A stretch of 64,000 bases of DNA from Branchiibius cervicis (GTDB lineage Bacteria; Actinomycetota; Actinomycetes; Actinomycetales; Dermatophilaceae), in contig NZ_JBHSWJ010000002.1 of the NCBI RefSeq assembly GCF_042661605.1, positions 1,488,001 through 1,552,000 on the forward strand. Direction: 5' to 3'. Positions 62,111 to 64,000 of the stretch are shown here, piece by piece (positions within the stretch are counted from its first letter, which is position 1; every line of letters begins with the position of its first letter). A program made the translations under genes and the position numbers. Below the pieces are notes generated by a model that saw nothing but the letters and a program-made list of their open reading frames with translations, was not told the origin of the DNA and did no database searches.

Positions 62111-62488
62111 GTGGCCCACCCGATCCGGCGCGCCGTCGGCGCGTTCGTCCTCGACGTTCTCCTGGTCGTCCTGTTCGCCGCGATCGGGCGCCGATCACAT
62201 GACGAATCCGGCGCGGCGGCAGGCGTGCTGAGCACCGCCGGGCCCTTCCTTGCGGGTCTGGTGTTGGGCTGGGTGGTGAGCCTCGCCGTACGCCGATCGG
62301 CACCGGTGAGCGTGAACTCCGCCGTCTCCGTGTGGTTCGCGACCGTGTTCTTCGGCATGGTGCTGCGCGTGCTGACCGGACGCGGGATCGCGGTGTCGTT
62401 CGTGATCGTGGCCAGCGTCGTGCTGGCGGTCTTCCTACTGGGCTGGCGGTGGGCCGCCGGGTTCATCGCCCGGCGGCTCACCTCCTGA
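62111..62488 (+). CDS. DUF3054 membrane protein
   Basis: 125 aa with four helices: FVLDVLLVVLFAAIGRRSH, GPFLAGLVLGWVVSLAV, VWFATVFFGMVLRVLTGRGI and FVIVASVVLAVFLLGW. This matches DUF3054, a small actinobacterial membrane family of unknown function. It lies inside the proteasome locus on the opposite strand, between dop and arc, with a 35-base gap to the dop start. GTG start. Confidence 0.85.
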   Translation: MAHPIRRAVGAFVLDVLLVVLFAAIGRRSHDESGAAAGVLSTAGPFLAGLVLGWVVSLAVRRSAPVSVNSAVSVWFATVFFGMVLRVLTGRGIAVSFVIVASVVLAVFLLGWRWAAGFIARRLTS

Positions 62489-62574
62489 ACCGAGTTTGCG
62501 CGGGTTGTCGACAGACGCGCGGGCTATAGGCCGCGCGAACGTGGACAACCTGCGCGGATCGGGTCTTCACCGCG

Positions 62575-64000
62575 TTACAGGTACTGGCCGGTGCTACCCA
62601 CGGAGTCGATCGAGCGGCCCGGGTTGTCACCGTTCTTGCCGTCGATGAGCGTGCGGATGTACACGATCCGCTCACCCTTCTTGCCCGAGATCCGCGCCCA
62701 GTCATCGGGGTTGGTCGTGTTGGGCAGGTCCTCGTTCTCCTTGAACTCATCGACGCATGAGCGCAACAGGTGTTCCACGCGGATGCCCTTGGCGCCGAGG
62801 GTGAGCTGGTCCTTGATGGCCATCTTCTTGGCCCGGTCGACGATGTTCTGGATCATGGCGCCGGAGTTGAAATCCTTGAAGTAGAGGATCTCCTTGTCCC
62901 CGCTGGCGTAGGTGACCTCCAGGAAACGGTTCTCGTCGATCTCGGCGTACATCCGCTCGACGGTCGCCTGGATCATCGCCTCGACGGTGGCCTGGGCATC
63001 GCCGCCGTTCTCGGCCAGGTCGTCGGCGTGCAACGGCAGGCTCGGCTCGAGGTACTTGCTGAAGATCTCCCGGGCACTCTCGGCGTCCGGCCGCTCGATC
63101 TTGATCTTCACATCGAGTCGACCCGGTCGCAGGATCGCGGGGTCGATCATGTCTTCGCGGTTCGAAGCACCGATGACGATGACGTTCTCGAGACGCTCCA
63201 CGCCGTCGATCTCGGCCAGCAACTGCGGCACGATCGTGGTCTCCACGTCGGAGGAGACACCGGATCCGCGGGTCCGGAAGAGTGACTCCATCTCATCGAA
63301 GAACACCACCACCGGGGTGCCGTCGGACGCGGCCTCCCGGGCGCGCTGGAAGATCAGCCGGATGTGCCGCTCGGTCTCACCGACGTACTTGTTGAGCAGC
63401 TCCGGCCCCTTGATGTTCAGGAAGTAGCTCTTGGTCTGCTCGCGGCCGGTCAGCTCGGCGACTTTGCGGGCCAGCGACGCGGCGACCGCCTTGGCGATCA
63501 GCGTCTTGCCGCAACCGGGCGGACCGTAGAGCAAGACACCCTTCGGCGGCCGCAGCGCGTGCTCGCGGAAGAGGTCGGCGTGCAGGTAGGGCAGCTCCAC
63601 CGCGTCGCGGATCTGCTCGATCTGACCGGACAGACCGCCGATGTCTTCGTAGCGGATGTCCGGCACTTCCTCCAGGACCAGGTCGGCGACCTCGGCCTTG
63701 GGGATGCGTTCGAAGACGAACCCACTGCGGGTGTCCAACAGCAGCGAGTCCCCCACGCGGATGGTCTCATCGCGCAGCGACGCGGCGCGTCGGCAGACGC
63801 GCTCCTCGTCGCCGTGGGCAACGACCAGGATGCGGTCCTCGCCCAGCAGTTCCTTCACCTGGACCAGCTCGCCGACGTTCTCAAAGCCCACCGCAGCGAC
63901 GACGTTCAAGGCCTCGTTCAGCATGACTTCCCGGCCCGGGACCATCTGCTCGCCCTCGACCGAGGGGCTGACGGCAACGCGCATCTTGCGGCCGGCGTTC
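62575..64000 (-). CDS. arc: Proteasome-associated AAA ATPase ARC/Mpa (partial)
   Basis: The 5' end lies beyond the window; 474 C-terminal residues are present. They include the OB/interdomain region, Walker A GPPGCGKTLIAKAVA, the pore-loop region FLNIKGPELLNKYVGETERHIR, Walker B VFFDEMESLF, sensor ASNREDMIDPAILRPGRLD and the C-terminal STGQYL, whose Gln-Tyr-Leu end inserts into PrcA pockets to open the gate. The N-terminal coiled coils that bind Pup are off-window. Confidence 0.96.
   Translation of the reverse strand, partial: NAGRKMRVAVSPSVEGEQMVPGREVMLNEALNVVAAVGFENVGELVQVKELLGEDRILVVAHGDEERVCRRAASLRDETIRVGDSLLLDTRSGFVFERIPKAEVADLVLEEVPDIRYEDIGGLSGQIEQIRDAVELPYLHADLFREHALRPPKGVLLYGPPGCGKTLIAKAVAASLARKVAELTGREQTKSYFLNIKGPELLNKYVGETERHIRLIFQRAREAASDGTPVVVFFDEMESLFRTRGSGVSSDVETTIVPQLLAEIDGVERLENVIVIGASNREDMIDPAILRPGRLDVKIKIERPDAESAREIFSKYLEPSLPLHADDLAENGGDAQATVEAMIQATVERMYAEIDENRFLEVTYASGDKEILYFKDFNSGAMIQNIVDRAKKMAIKDQLTLGAKGIRVEHLLRSCVDEFKENEDLPNTTNPDDWARISGKKGERIVYIRTLIDGKNGDNPGRSIDSVGSTGQYL

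Noticed and set aside
1..64000. tRNA or rRNA genes
   Set aside because: No T-loop or acceptor-like patterns or rRNA segments were seen in the intergenic regions; the check was by eye only.

Overview
The window is GC-rich actinobacterial chromosome. It carries a complete Pup-proteasome locus (ARC/Mpa, Dop, Pup, PrcB, PrcA, PafA, PafB, PafC), RbpA, a HelY-type helicase, a split Lnt/Ppm1 pair and many GTG starts in ATGA/GTGA stop-start overlaps. A member of the Micrococcales is likely; placement nearer Dermacoccaceae or Intrasporangiaceae is only a guess.

Layout. 1-7.4 kb: a CapA-like lipoprotein, RlmC, a cytosolic GH92 mannosidase coupled to a GT4 glycosyltransferase, and a ThrE-type exporter. 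7.4-11.1 kb: a minimal ethanolamine operon (permease, EutB, EutC). 11.2-17.3 kb: a secreted S53 peptidase, a class V aminotransferase, a guanidine-III riboswitch with its Gdx exporter, Dps, a lone SIP-domain protein behind an iron-box-like operator, and a zinc alcohol dehydrogenase. 17.3-25.9 kb: small metabolic genes, including a hydrolase coupled to an unusual three-HTH protein. 26.1-35.1 kb: a surface-polysaccharide locus (Wzz/BY-kinase, WecG-type transferase, GT2-GT4 fusion, polymerase/ligase, GDP-fucose synthesis, UMF1 transporter). 35.1-42.6 kb: FxsA, RbpA, Ppm1, Lnt, YbaK, Ugd, an Lrp regulator, a 5'-3' exonuclease and a PH-domain protein. 42.6-64 kb: helY-tatC-tatA-pafC-pafB, a DUF3866 gene, an IS30 copy, two FKBPs, pafA, YigZ, a two-gene ABC exporter, prcA-prcB-pup-dop, DUF3054 and arc.

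How the genes work together. Pup ends in Gln, so Dop deamidates it, PafA ligates it to targets, and ARC/Mpa with PrcAB degrades them; PafBC is a DNA-damage-responsive regulator. The polysaccharide locus supplies GDP-L-fucose and, from the separate ugd, UDP-glucuronate. The Lnt-Ppm1 pair serves lipoprotein acylation and polyprenyl-phosphate-mannose synthesis.

Quality warning. Eighteen genes are split by about twenty single-base frameshifts, nearly all in short G or C runs, including pafA, dop and prcB. I read these as sequence errors, not gene decay, and give each gene as one CDS with the shift position. The IS30 transposase is different: it has an in-frame amber codon.
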